A DNA stretch of 64,000 nucleotides from Effrenium voratum (GCA_963377175.1 CAUJNA010003079.1:243501-307500), one strand, 5' to 3'. Positions 21,964-33,526 are shown, counted from the first letter of the stretch. Numbers and translations: made by a program. Notes: a model not told the origin generated them from the letters alone.

Positions 21964-22063
21964 ACCTAGGTCCAGTGGAGTTAGAACAAGGGTACCCTTT
22001 TTTTCTGTCTATTTTAGTAGGGGATCCCTCCCCTAAAGAGGGCACTGCTGGGGGACCTAGCCA
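21964..22063 (-). mobile_element. family A element, copy 8
   Basis: Internally shortened copy with intact CTAGGTCC and GGACCTAG ends. Flanking coding frames are not obvious. Confidence 0.65.
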
Positions 22064-22846
22064 AACTGTTTTTTTTACCACTCAAATTCTCGTTCCAAAG
22101 AACTGAAAGTCCAGGAGCTCGGGAAGTAACCGACGGGGGTCCTGACAGGTGGCTGCCAACAACAGGTACCCTGCTCCCGGCAGCTGGCCATATGATTCCC
22201 TACGACCACTCTGGAATGCACGGGCGTCCTTTCGGCTGGGTCTGGACACCATTTTTTTTGTTTAAGGGCTCGAGCATTGGATGCAACTTTTTGGGCACTT
22301 GTCCAGCAGCAATACTGGTAGCAACCAAACGGCAGCGCCCCGTACGTTGCCAACTAGATGCCATGTTGGTAATTCACCTGGGAGCGTACACCACGAAAGG
22401 ACGTGAAGAGCATATCACCCAATGTGTCCTGAGTCTATACAGCGTTCGCGGAATTGGCGCAAGACAAAACAGCTCACCCACCAAATGGGAGCCTTTGCCA
22501 AAATGGCCGCACACCAAATCCATTTGTGAGGTCGCTGTAGGCCCAGATTGCCCGATTCAACCTGCACCAACCCTTCCCAAATCGCAGGGTCCCATCCAAG
22601 GAGAAGGCCATCGAGTGCTGAGCGGGCAATGGTGCGGGTGAGCACCACAAGGCATTGATCCTCCTCCAGGTAAATCCCAGCGTGCCTGCCGCGAGCGCTA
22701 CACTCAAGATTCTGACGGCAAAGTTGTTTCAACAGCTTCAGCCTTCAAGTTAGGGCACATTTGGCACAAAAAACGCTCAAACCCAATGGCATCTGAGTGA
22801 AGGGGCGTTAGGAAGACTCAATGCACGAGTTTGCTTGGTCCCCTAC

Positions 22847-22915
22847 GATGCGGCTCCACAAACCGTCCGAAATCACACTCGCCATATGGAGCATGGCTTG
22901 TTGACGCAATGTCAT
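22847..22915 (-). CDS. internal exon after an introner
   Basis: Twenty-three codons, MTLRQQAMLHMASVISDGLW then SRI, phase 0 both ends. It starts at the base after CCTAG of family A copy 9. Donor ATC|GTAGGG. Confidence 0.6.
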
Positions 22916-23024
22916 CTAGGTCCTCCAGTAGAGAGGCTAGAAATAAGGGTACCATTTTTTGTGTAGTCTATTTTGGTGGGGGAACCCTCCCCCAAAAAAG
23001 GGTAAAAGGGCGCTGCTGAGAGAC
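22916..23024 (-). mobile_element. family A introner-like element, copy 9 (exact intron)
   Basis: 109 bp lying exactly between exons 23025-23095 and 22847-22915. Donor CTGG|GTCTCTC, acceptor GGACCTAG. The spliced frame is continuous in phase 0. Confidence 0.75.
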
Positions 23025-23095
23025 CCAGGTCATGTAAGCCATGAGCAGCACATCTCTCTCGAGACCGAGCACTCGCAACAAGTGCCTGGCGCACG
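23025..23095 (-). CDS. internal exon before an introner
   Basis: ARHLLRVLGLERDVLLMAY then MTW after acceptor TTTTGAG, strongly GC3-biased. Ends in phase 0 at the element border. Confidence 0.6.
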
Positions 23096-24257
23096 CTCAA
23101 AATGTCAGCTTCCCTCGAAATGGGTGATTTGGAGCCGAATCCGTGGCAGCCTCTACAAGAACCAAGGTGCAAATTCCCAAGCCACCAATTAAAACCAACA
23201 ACTCGGCCAACCGGAGCCTTGCATTCTCATAAAACAACACACGCTGCATGCTGCCAGGCAGAAGCAGCACCAGAAAGTGGAAGAATTACCCTCCAATTGA
23301 CGTGGAGCCCAGGGGCTCCCTTTAAAAGGAACATTGACCTCCCTGTCAGGTTCCATGTCAGTTGCTGGGAGGGTATATCGTTTTGCTTGCATCTCTGCCT
23401 TCAACTTGGAACCTGCAGCCTTCACTCCTCAAAGTGGGGTGGGGGCAATCACTCTTCTCGTCAGGCCATTGGGCACATGCTGCCTGCACACGCTGCGACG
23501 CTCGGTCTCGCCTCTCGCGACTCGTTTCGTTCTCTGGAGTGCTGGCGTTGAGCTCCCGCATGCCGCTCCTGCAAAAAGGAGGACATGCCCTGTGATCTGG
23601 GCCTTCTGGACAAACCATGGCTTCAACCTGGGTTCATTAAAGTGACCTCCTCAAAGTTATCATTTGAACTGGTGGCTAAAAAAAGGAAACCGTTTCAAAA
23701 TGTCATGTTTAGAACCCGGAATGCTCACGTTGAACCCAGTACACCCGCATGGGCAGTTGCAAAACCAGCTACATATTCCTACAGGCAAGCGTTTATCCAA
23801 AAGAACCTCACCGTCTTGAACACCTAGATGCAACGCACGCTCATTTCTGGGCTGCGCTTATCATGTCGTACCCTCTCATAGTTGCGCTTCGTACTGTCGG
23901 ACCTGCTTCTTAGGACGCTGTTGTAGAAAGTGTTTTCTTGATTCAGAACCCTGTTCAGCGGTGGTAACCGGTTAAGACAGACCCAACATCAATGCAGGAT
24001 TCCTTATAATTCCCCTCAACCATCCCGCCGAAAGGACACTCACTTGACATTGGCCGCAAAAGGTGCGATATAAAGCCACAAACACCAGGAAAGCCACCTC
24101 GATTATCCTCGATTCATCGAACCATCGGGCCCCCGGAAAAATCACCTTCGGTTGTTCAAAATGGGGGTCGGCCCCGGTTGCAGGGCACCAAAACCATAGT
24201 CAAGGCAAACGGTGAACTAGAGTCCTGCGCTGGGTGTGCGGGTCACAACATCTCAAC

Positions 24258-24294
24258 GCCTGAGTAGGTCGGCCAACAAAAAGTCTAACAGGTC
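24258..24294 (-). CDS. possible small exon beside a family A relic
   Basis: DLLDFLLADLLR follows CTCTCCACTGGAG|GAC, the acceptor half of a family A element (24295-24310). The rest of that element is missing. Upstream DNA (24320-24540) is also open on the minus strand. Confidence 0.35.
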
Positions 24295-25199
24295 CTCCAG
24301 TGGAGAGGTGCGGCGAAACGTTCAAAGCTGGCAGCGGCCCAATGGGTGCGAAAAGCGTTGCCTTCCAAAATATGGGTATGGGTGAAGGAACAAGACATAT
24401 ACCCACCAAAGGGTCCCTTTCGGTGGATCATGGCCACATGTGAGGCTCCATATTTGTGGATGGAAGGGTGCACATTGGTAGCCTTGATAACTATTCCGAA
24501 GGGTGCACAATCATAGGATTTGCTCCCGAGGACATGGCGTGTTTGCATTCCCATGATGCACGTCACCCCCCGACAAAGGGAGCACCCATCTGATTTATAG
24601 TGACTTGCTTTGGCATGCGGCGCAGCGCCCATTGGTATCCCCTGCCGCAAGCCCCAAGTCAGGGCTCACTCGGTCGCTGATTTGCGCCCTTCCAGAAGAC
24701 CAAAGGATGTGCAAACGCCCATGGCCTTACCAAACCAATTGAGCTGAGAGTCGAAATCCAGTACAACACCCTCTTCTTGGCAGCTTTCTGCAGACAGTTG
24801 AGTCACAATCTTCTGTGTCTAAAGAAAACATAAAATGCGGTTCAACCTCCGGACCAACTATTTCCCGCACGGAACTGAACAGAAATGATGAAGCATTTTT
24901 TCAGCTATGAACGCTATGAAGCTATGAAGACTTGAGTGCAGGTGGCCCACTTCCGACAGGTCGTGAACTTCATGGACATTGCACTCCGTATCGGCTGAGG
25001 TTTTTGGTTCCATGTTGCGAGTCCCACGGGAATTCGGAATTCGCTAGCCCCTTGGTTGAACAGGGATCCTTGCATTATACACCTGAACATTGCCTTGTAA
25101 ATGGTGGTTTCCCATGGTTTCCCTTTATTTTGGTGGAAAAAACCATGTTTCAAATGGTTGCAAAATGTATCTTTTGAGGAGCCCGGTTGAATTCGCGCA

Positions 25200-25380
25200 G
25201 GTTTCTCTCTTGGCCGACGCTTGAAATGGCTCTTGGTCCAAGCGATCCTTAAGAACACTCCAGGCGGGTCGGCTTGGTTGCAAGATGTGAACACCCGCAG
25301 TTTCTTATGAGCCGGGTTTTGGGTCTGCGCGATTTTTTTGGGGTTGGTTGCTCCCCACCATGTTGACCGCTTGGGGTTCA
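25200..25380 (-). CDS. possible exon
   Basis: Open frame with KLRVFTSCNQADPPGVFL and KSHFKRRPREKPARIQPG. Plausible composition but no clean splice sites. Confidence 0.3.
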
Positions 25381-25479
25381 TGATGCATGGGGGCGTTGTT
25401 GTTTTTTAGGACCCTCCTCGTTTGGTTCGAAATCGCAAGCAAAACCATCATTGAGTGTCCGATTCAAAGAAGAGAACCC

Positions 25480-25880
25480 ATGTAGCAGCAGGGTTTCAAC
25501 AACTTCCTTTTGCTCAAGCCCCGGAAAAAAAAAATGAAAAATACGTCCAGTAGTGAAAGCGATTCCCTTGAAACCAAACAGGGGAACCAAACATCTTCAT
25601 TTCGGCCAAAAAAGTCCAATGCTCTTAAAAACCAACGGGGGAAAATCATTTCGGCAAAAACAAGGTCCAATGCTCTTTAAAAAAAAGGGGGAAAACCACA
25701 CATCTTCATTTCGGACAAATCACGTCCAATGCTCTTAAACACCAACAGGGGAAAACCAAACATCTTCATTTCGGCCACAAAACGTCCAATGCTCTTAAAA
25801 ACCAACAGGGGAAAACCAAACATCTTCATTTTGGCCATCCAATGCTCTTAAAACCAACAGGGGAAAACCACAAATCTTCA
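25480..25880 (-). repeat. family B core in about six tandem units
   Basis: Units of about 60-70 bp, each GTCCAATGCTCTTAAAAACC then AACAGGGGAAAACC and CATCTTCATTTCGG. Variation is mainly small indels. Confidence 0.85.
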
Positions 25881-26069
25881 TTTCAGCAAATGTCAAAGCC
25901 AACGGTTTCACCAAAGATGGGCCCAAGCCTTACCTGCTTCAGAAGTCTCCTGCAGGTTTCAGCCTCCAAGCGGACCCAGGTCACCGTCGCAGCGCACCGC
26001 CTGATCTCCAAGCCCAGAAATCGTGGAGAAAACCGTCCCACGGTTTTCTCCTTTCCAGTGGATCCATTT

Positions 26070-26175
26070 TGGAGGGGGCTTCACCCCCACCCCCTTTTTT
26101 TGCACAAACACGAGAAACGAGCTACACTTTAGACATCTGTGGCTTTTTGGAAGGTAGACTTCTCAGGTAGACAGG
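26070..26175 (+). repeat. dispersed duplicate of 26850-26955
   Basis: Shared TTTGCACAAACACGA, GACGAGCT-like and TTTTTGGAAGGTAGACTT blocks about 780 bp apart in direct orientation. Confidence 0.7.
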
Positions 26176-26645
26176 GCAACAAGGACAAACACCATGTTGG
26201 GTGCCTTGGAACCAGCCCAAAGAGTTGTTCTCCTTTCCCAGGGTTTCCAGTGGATCCATTCAGCGGGTTTCGCAGAGGAAGGGCTTGCCATGTCCATGCC
26301 CTTTTTCAGTTCTCAGGTTCTCACAAAGCCCTAGTGGGTGACTTGGGTTGGTGGCTCAGAGATTTGAACCCTGGGTTCTTGTAACAGGGAAAATGGGAAA
26401 TGCCATTTTCCAGTGGAGCCAGACAAATGGGCTTGCCACCCTGCAAAAGCCAGAAGGGAAATAGCTGGTGGATGGGGGCAACGCCGTGGGTGCACTGAGA
26501 AAGGGCCCAACACTGAGCAACTCATACGGTTGAAAACTGTTTCCAATGCAATATGAGTAAGCCAAGTGCCATCTCAGTTGCCGTTGGGCCACGGGAGGAG
26601 TCTGGAGTTGCGATGCTTCTCAAGAGGTCGTCTTGCCTCTCTCAC

Positions 26646-26690
26646 CTTCCCTTTGTCAGTATCAGTGTCTTTTTCCTGATGCGACGCCGG
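26646..26690 (-). CDS. 45-bp exon, frame ambiguous
   Basis: Excellent acceptor CTAGTTTATTCAG and donor GGAAG|GTGAGAG. PASHQEKDTDTDKGK or RRRIRKKTLILTKG are both open. Confidence 0.5.
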
Positions 26691-27927
26691 CTGAATAAAC
26701 TAGGTGGGCCCTCAGGTCCATGAACATAGCCATGTACAAGAGATGGACACTGCCAGCTTGACCCCAGAGACGTCAACCAACCAGTTTATTAATGGGGGGG
26801 TGCTTCTTCCCGGATGAAATGTGGGGGAGTCAGGCCACTTTTCAAAGAAGCCCCACCCCCCCACCCAGTTCTTTTGCACAAACACGACGGACGAGCTCCA
26901 CTCCCCTTGCAATATTTGGTCAGCTGTGGTTTTTGGAAGGTAGACTTTTCAGGTTGTGTTCAGTAGGGGCAAAAAGCAAAGTTATTTTTACTACCAAACC
27001 AACGGTTGTGAAGTTGATGGTAGTTACTCCTTTTGTTGGTGGCCTTTTTTCAGGAAAACCAACAGGAATTTCCACCATTTGGGATCCCCTTTCTGAACGG
27101 GGGCAAATCCGGGAAGCTGTCCGAAATTCATGTGTCAACATGACGCCTTTTTCTCGACTTGGTCCGCTCCACTGACCCGGCGGACGTAACGGGCAAGCCA
27201 GGTTAGCAAGAACTTACTCAGTCCGCCGAACACCCGATTTGAGGAAACCACAAGGAACACCAGTCTGGGGGTCTTAAAGCATACCATGTTCGGATTTGTG
27301 GCCAGATTGCAGGCTTTGAGCATGCATACAACATACCAAACACCCAAACCACCTAATCAGGAAACAGTGAGATTTGGGGGCAGGGGATGCTAACCTTGGC
27401 CACGTAGTTGGATCTTTAACCTTTGACTTTTGGGGAACAACCCTGTCCAGCAAACACTGCTTTCACTTCTTGCTCCTATGGACGATTGGCACATAGGTTC
27501 TATTGTGTTTTCGATTTGGTCTTGGCTTTGTTCGTGGGTGTCTGACCAGCGTTTTGGATTTGTACCGCTTTGTTAGGCTTCTTCTCGGCGATGTTGCCGA
27601 TGGTCTTGTTTGCTTTCCCAACTGCACTTGTTAGCCCCAAGTTGGTGGTTTGGATCGGTGCTTTGGGGATTCAAGCCCTGGTTCTTGTTGAGGGCAAGAG
27701 GAAAACCCTCCACTGACCTCCAAGCCACCAATCTGAGGGGACCGAACATGCTTGGTTGGAGCGAAGATCTTGGCTCATTGCAAGCTGGAAGGATCGATCC
27801 CATGAAAAGCTCCAGGCGCTTCCTTCCAAGAGCATCGCCACCTTACTCCAAATGTTTTTTTTTTTGAGGGTACCTCTTGCTTACCTTACTCCAAATGGGT
27901 TTTCGATTTTTGTTTCTTAAAGGGTAC

Positions 27928-27962
27928 CTCTTTGCGCTGGCTTGAAGGCACCCATGGTGTCC
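27928..27962 (-). CDS. small exon after a family D introner
   Basis: DTMGAFKPAQR, in frame with exon 28072-28210 once the 109-bp family D element is removed. Donor AGAG|GTACCC. Confidence 0.5.
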
Positions 27963-28071
27963 CTCAGTTGTTCAGTGACCCTGAAAAAAAAGGGAACCCG
28001 TTTTGGGGAAGACCATGTTGAGTGGGGCAGGAACCCCAAAAAAAAAAGAGGGACAAAGGGAACCACTGGAC
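27963..28071 (-). mobile_element. family D introner-like element (exact intron)
   Basis: Inverted ends GTCCAGTGGTTCC and GGGTCACTGAACAACTGAG supply the GT donor and AG acceptor. CT plus G completes a Leu codon across the junction. Confidence 0.65.
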
Positions 28072-28210
28072 AGCTGAGGTCCTTGTGCTTGCCCAATCCA
28101 AAAAGCTCCGAGGCGCTCCGTCCGCGCTCCGAAGTCTTTGGGCTCTCCGAAGGCCGTCCAATGCTTTCGCCAGAAGCGGCCGTAGCGCCGCATCGGCGAC
28201 ACGGAGGTGC
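28072..28210 (-). CDS. internal exon, unknown protein
   Basis: TSVSPMRRYGRFWRKHWTAF then GEPKDFGARTERLGAFWIG and QAQGPQL. High GC3 and rich in aromatic residues. Acceptor TTGCGCGAG. The two other minus frames are also open but less biased. Confidence 0.55.
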
Positions 28211-28439
28211 CTCGCGCAACTCCGCTTCCCCCTTGGTGAAGTGGACATTTCTATGTTTACCCTCTCCGGAAGGGGAAACAAGGATGTTCTTGTAGACATT
28301 GCTGGGGTCAATCATTAGCTTCCCCCTACTTGGTGACTTGGATTGGTGGTTTGGGGGGGTTCCAATGCCCACAAGAGCCAGGGGTTAAAATCCACAAAGC
28401 ACCAATCCAAACCACCTACTGAGGGTTACTTGCGAATGC

Positions 28440-29210
28440 GTCCTCTGGCCAAAAGCAACAGGAGTGATAGATTTGTTTAATCCAACAGGATAACATCAAC
28501 AGATTCATTATAAAATAGAAGATAAGGGGTTCAAGAGCAACAAATTAAATTGGCAATGGGTTAGGCGTCAAAATAGTCTCATACACGAGGCACTGCTATA
28601 ACAGCATACGCAAAGTGAAGTCGTGTGCATGACAATTGCGGAATGCAAGGTCTGTGGCAAGCCTAAGTGGTTGAGAGATATTTTTGCTAATTGGCTGCTC
28701 CACTGAAAGGATGCTTGCGGAAACTTTTGAAAGAAGGAAACAACACATACTGGGCTGCAGCTTCATGCGGGTGGATAATTGCAGTACTGTAGGTTCAGGG
28801 TCAGGTCCCTGAAATCAAGGCCAAACTGCTTGCAGACCTTTTTCGTTTGTTTTGCCTCAATAATCACGGAGGAGTTCGGGTCAGATGAGCTGCAAGCAGG
28901 GCCGCTACTCTAGACCCAGCTGCTCAACACAGCTTCGACATGCTCTTTCCAATGCGGTTCTTTCAGACAGCAAATCGGAAGACAACACAGATCAAAGGCA
29001 TATAAGCCGAATCCAAGATTTGATGGCAACTCTTTTGAACAGCGGGCCTTAATTTATCCAGCAACTTCATGCTCGAAGAAGGACCAAGACATCAAGAGCC
29101 GCAACCCAGAACCGATAACCAAAGAAGCAAATCATTAGGCTCGGGCTTTTTCGGCCTTATTAGACAAAAGAATCTGCCTACAAGTTGTTCATTCTGGTTC
29201 TACTGCGCGC
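28440..29210 (+). other. AT-richer block with broken plus-strand frames
   Basis: Short plus frames such as CSTQLRHALSNAVLSDSK then RISRIQDLMATLL-like pieces, separated by stops. No family copies of the introner type. May be a decayed mobile element. Confidence 0.35.
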
Positions 29211-29370
29211 TTGATGTGGGATGAGATCGCCTCGAAACTGCTGAAAGACCTCTCAGTGGTCAAGGCCATAACTGATTCGGCCGAAACGGCCTACAGTCAA
29301 GGCGATGGTATGATTCGGGAGAAAGGCATTACCAAAACTCACAACGGCTGTAAACTTACGCTGGCTTCCA
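29211..29370 (+). CDS. plus-strand coding fragment
   Basis: MWDEIASKLLKDLSVVKAI then TDSAETAYSQGDGMIREKG. Protein-like and opposite to the main cluster. No domain recognised. Possibly transposon-derived, continuing the broken frames at 28440-29210. Confidence 0.35.
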
Positions 29371-29555
29371 TGGGCCTACGACTCTTTTTTGGAACCCGGC
29401 GAACATCATGGTGAAAAGAAAAACGCCGGCCAATCGTTGAACCGCAACGCCCGAAGGAAGCAAAGGCACTGCCCTCCAGATTCCCCCCCCCAGGTCGGTG
29501 TTGGCCTCTCACGTTTTCGTTGCCAGGGTGCCAACAGAGGCGTCCTGCTACTCTC

Positions 29556-29690
29556 AGGGCAAAGCCAGGTTTAGCCTCTTGTCTTGGGAAACTGACCAAA
29601 TATGGACAATCAAAAGATCAAGAGACTGGGCTACATCCAGGAATCACTTGTGACTTGCGACGTGCGCCTAAATTGGCCTTTGGCATCATG
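29556..29690 (+). repeat. dispersed direct repeat, copy 2
   Basis: See 20735-20880. Confidence 0.7.
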
Positions 29691-30324
29691 TTGGAGTCAA
29701 ACAAAATGCTACTTGCTTCAAATCAGCCAGGAAAATAATTTGGAGGAAGCAAGCTGGCCACCTATACACAACACTGCACATGGTATACCCCCTATGGATC
29801 GGCAAACAACGCGTCATGAGGAGGCTGCTAAACGCAAAGCTAAGAGTGATAGTTGTGCTCATGGTGGCAAATTTCCCCCTTCTTGCTAACCGACCTAGTG
29901 TGCCGGCTCTATCGATCCACCAAGGGAATGAGTAAATTGCGCTACATAACGGCTAACTCACGGTGCTCCCGAGATATTGCACGTCCGCCTGAAAGCCAAG
30001 TAACCAGCGTGTTGGCCCCAAAATGTCACGGGGGAGGAAACAAAGCAGCCAGCCGACCATGTGTGAAGAGTGGTGCTAGCTCGGGAGTGCATAGAGCCAG
30101 GGGGACAAAAAATACATGCATGAGCCGTTTCATGTGCTGGCATGTGTTTCTTTTGCTCACTTCCTGAGTGGGTTGGTCAGAAAAGTAGCCAAACTTTTTT
30201 GCCTTCCGCTAGAAAAGGCCAAAGCGCAACAAGTGACTAAAGTCCATGAACCCAGGAAGTGAGTGTGAAGACCTGCCATCCCTGCTCTGAAAGCACAGCG
30301 GCCGTAATTCTGGCAGGTGGTCAC

Positions 30325-30400
30325 CTTCTATCCAAGCGGTAATCTTCCCAACATCCCCAACCCCCTCACTGGCCGACGATTCCGCCCTCGAAAGAAGTCC
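30325..30400 (-). CDS. internal exon, unknown protein
   Basis: GLLSRAESSASEGVGDVGK then ITAWIE. Very good acceptor GACTGGTTTTCAG and donor GAAG|GTGACC. Phase 0 in, phase 1 out. Confidence 0.55.
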
Positions 30401-30404
30401 CTGA

Positions 30405-30560
30405 AAACCAGTCAAATCTATACCTAGAAGCCCAACTCACCGTAGAAACTTGCGCAAGCCTCCGTAGAAACCTGTCCAAGCTATCATCTAGAAACCCCGG
30501 TCAAATTTCCCTCTAGAGGCCCGGTCGAACTCCACAGTAGAAGCTGGTCCAGAAATCGGC
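30405..30560. repeat. degenerate 25-bp tandem repeat
   Basis: About five units around CTAGAAACCCCGGTCAAA with many substitutions. Confidence 0.6.
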
Positions 30561-30999
30561 CCCGCCAGCCGCCCTTCTAGTTCCTGCTCACAATAAACAA
30601 GCACAGTTATTATAAGTCCCAACCTGGCATAAGGAATCCACAAGAAGAAAAAGACACGAGCTGGATGAGCTGGTTCATCCATGAGCAGATTAAAATTGAA
30701 TAGCTTGGCAGCGTGATGCCCTGACGCAAACATGACGGGTGTTCAAAGAAGCTGTCAACCAACCTGATCTCTCATGTAAGGAAGGCTACACACTGAAAAG
30801 GACACCCTTGCCTGGAAATCGTGGCTTCCCCTATGGTGCGACAACTGGTCAGAGCTTTGACCGGTGAGGCTCCTGGAACAACCGCCGGACGCCCATCTTC
30901 TTATCCTCTCCACTTGGATCACTCCTGGCAACCAAGCAATGAGCAACAAGCTGTCCAGCAAGCTTGGGGTGGATTGAGTGGAGTGAGTGGAGCTGGAGG

Positions 31000-32700
31000 T
31001 GAGTGAGCAGAGTGCGGTGAGATGAGGTGAGGTGAGGCGAGTGAGTGAGTAAGACTGAGTCAGCAAGTGAGCAAGCGGTGAGCGAGCCAGTGAGGGTTGC
31101 GAGAGCGGGGCGAGAGGGGCGAGAGTGGAGTGAGTGGAGTGGGTGGAGTTGGGTGGATGAGGTGAGGTGCGAGTAAGCGAGTGAGCGAGTGAGCGTGGGA
31201 GAGTGGAGTGAGAGGAGTGGAGTGAGTGGAGTGAGTGGAGCGAGTGGGGTGAGTCGAGTGAGTGGAGTGAGTGGAGTGAGTGGAGTGAGTGGAGTGAGTG
31301 GGGTGAGTGGGGTGAGCGGGGTGAGTGGGGTGAGTAGGGTGAGTGGGGCGAGTGGGGCGAGTGGGGTGGAGTGAGTGAAGTGAGTGAGTGGGGTGAGTGG
31401 AGTGCGTGGAGGGAGTGGAGTGAGTGAGTGGAGTGAGTGGAGTGAGTGGAGTGAGTGGAGTGAGTGGAGTGAGTGGAGTGAGTGGAGTGAGTGGAGTGAG
31501 TGGAGTGAGAGAGAGAGAGAGAGAGAGTGAGTGAGTGAGTGAGTGAGTGAGTGAGTGAGTGAGTGAGTGAGTGAGTGAGTGAGTGAGTGAGTGAGTGAGT
31601 GAGTGAGTGAGTGAGTGAGTGAGTGAGTGAGTGAGTGAGTGAGTGAGTGAGTGAGTGAGTGAGTGAGTGAGTGAGTGAGTGAGTGAGTGAGTGAGTGAGT
31701 GAGTGAGTGAGTGAGTGAGTGAGTGAGTGGAGTGTGAGTGAGTGAGTGAGTGAGTGAGTGAGTGAGTGAGTGAGTGAGTGAGTGAGTGAGTGAGTGAGTG
31801 AGAGTGAGAGAGTGAGTGAGAGTGAGTGGAGTGAGTGAGTGAGTGAGTGGAGTGAGTGGAGTGAGTGGAGTGAGTGAGTGAGTGAGTGAGTGAGTGAGTG
31901 AGTGAGTGAGTGAGTGAGTGAGTGAGTGAGTGAGTGAGTGAGTGAGTGAGTGAGTGAGTGAGTGAGTGAGTGAGTGAGTGAGTGAGTGAGTGAGTGAGTG
32001 AGTGAGTGAGTGAGTGAGTGAGTGAGTGAGTGAGTGAGTGAGTGAGTGAGTGAGTGAGTGAGTGAGTGAGTGAGTGGAGTGAGTGGAGTGAGTGGAGTGA
32101 GTGGAGTGAGTGGAGTGAGTGGAGTGAGTGGAGTGAGTGGAGTGAGTGGAGTGAGTGGAGAGAGTGGAGGAGTGGAGAGTGGAGTGAGAGTGAGTGGAGT
32201 GAGTGGAGTGAGTGGAGTGAGTGGAGTGAGTGGAGTGAGTGGAGTGAGTGGAGTGAGTGGAGTGAGTGGAGTGAGTGGAGTGAGTGGAGTGAGTGGAGTG
32301 AGTGGAGTGAGTGGAGTGAGTGGAGTGAGTGGAGTGAGTGGAGTGAGTGGAGTGAGTGGAGTGAGTGGAGTGAGTGGAGTGAGTGGAGTGAGTGGAGTGA
32401 GTGGAGTGAGTGGAGTGAGTGGAGTGAGTGGAGTGAGTGGAGTGAGTGGAGTGAGTGGAGTGAGTGGAGTGAGTGGAGTGAGTGGAGTGAGTGGAGTGAG
32501 TGGAGTGAGTGGAGTGAGTGGAGTGAGTGGAGTGAGTGGAGTGAGTGGAGTGAGTGGAGTGAGTGGAGTGAGTGGAGTGAGTGGAGTGAGCGGAGTGAGT
32601 GGAGTGAGTGGAGTGAGTGGAGTGAGTGGAGTGAGTGGAGTGAGTGGAGTGAGTGTTGGGTGGATGAGGTGAGGTGAGAGTAAGAGTGAGCGAGTGTGCC
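31000..32700. repeat. GAGT / GTGAGTGGA satellite array
   Basis: Left part mixes GAGTG units. About 31505-32070 is mostly pure GAGT, with the 9-bp GTGAGTGGA unit returning at about 31825-31870, and 32070-32655 is nearly perfect GTGAGTGGA. Frames of about 200 codons here (SEWSEW or SGVSGV) are repeat translations. Confidence 0.97.
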
Positions 32701-32975
32701 AGTGAGCAGCGTGAGTCCGTGAGTCAGTGAGTCAGTTAGTCAGCCAGTCAGTCAGTCAGTGAGTGAGTGACTGAGCGAGTGAGTGGCTGAGTGAGTGAGT
32801 GAAGGAATAAAGGATGAGGATTAGCAGAAAAAGACGAAGGCACGAACGATGATGCAAACGGAAGCCCGCCGAGTATCATCTGATCCTTGCAGTGAAACAA
32901 AGGCATCCGAGCCGAAAGCACACCCCGTGCAACAAACTTGCCCCACAAGGACCTGGAACGAAAGCAGCGTGACAC

Positions 32976-33127
32976 CTGCCAAACCGTTCCTCAAACTGCA
33001 TCAGCTTCAAAACAACGGGTCGCATCTGGCTGATTGCCTTTGGACACCAAAGTTGCCAGGCCAACTGCCAAACTTCTCGGAAATCAAACGGACCAACCCA
33101 GCCGTCTTTGTGTAGTCGAGAGGAGGC
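32976..33127 (-). CDS. internal exon, unknown protein
   Basis: Fifty codons: ASSRLHKDGWVGPFDFREVW, QLAWQLWCPKAISQMRPVV, KLMQFEERFG. It starts at the base after the family G element and ends at GCAG|GTGTCA. Helical and rich in Trp and Gln. It lies downstream of ankyrin gene Y and could be its 3' part. Confidence 0.65.
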
Positions 33128-33263
33128 CTACTGTGGATGGACGAAATCCATTTGCACCGCCTAAGAAACCATGCGAAACCATTACTGTTGGCATTTACAG
33201 GAGAATCCTCGGAGACCATCGGAGACCATGGTTTTTTGGCGGTGCAGGATTTTGTCCATCCAC
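33128..33263 (-). mobile_element. family G introner-like element (exact intron)
   Basis: Inverted ends GTGGATGGACAAAATCC and GGATTTCGTCCATCCACAG, then TAG. Donor ACG|GTGG, acceptor CAGTAG. Both flanking frames are phase 0. Confidence 0.65.
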
Positions 33264-33314
33264 CGTATGCGCTAGTCGACCTGCTCCCATCGAAAGTCCA
33301 GCGCGATTTCTCCT
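33264..33314 (-). CDS. small exon before a family G introner
   Basis: RRNRAGLSMGAGRLAHT, 17 codons, acceptor CTGGTCTAG. Joins 32976-33127 in frame. Confidence 0.5.
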
Positions 33315-33526
33315 CTAGACCAGCTGAGATTGTCGTCTTTGGGACCAAAAAACAACTTCCGCTGCAAAAACGGCGTGCAGGATTTCATACATCTGCGCAC
33401 ATGCACACCAATTGTGCATTTACATGTATTTACATGTATGTACAGCATTCCCGCAGAAAACAAGGAATCAGCACGCAGGACAACAGCGCCAAACTGAAAA
33501 ACGCAATCAATACTGGGCTGCTCTCA

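Noticed and set aside
24285..24650. 121-codon minus frame (SYDCAPFGIVIKATN)
   Set aside because: Protein-like but without splice sites or third-position bias that set it apart; listed only through the small exon at 24258-24294.
32066..32677. Two 200-codon frames SEWSEW and SGVSGV
   Set aside because: Satellite translations; a 9-bp unit is open in every frame without a stop.
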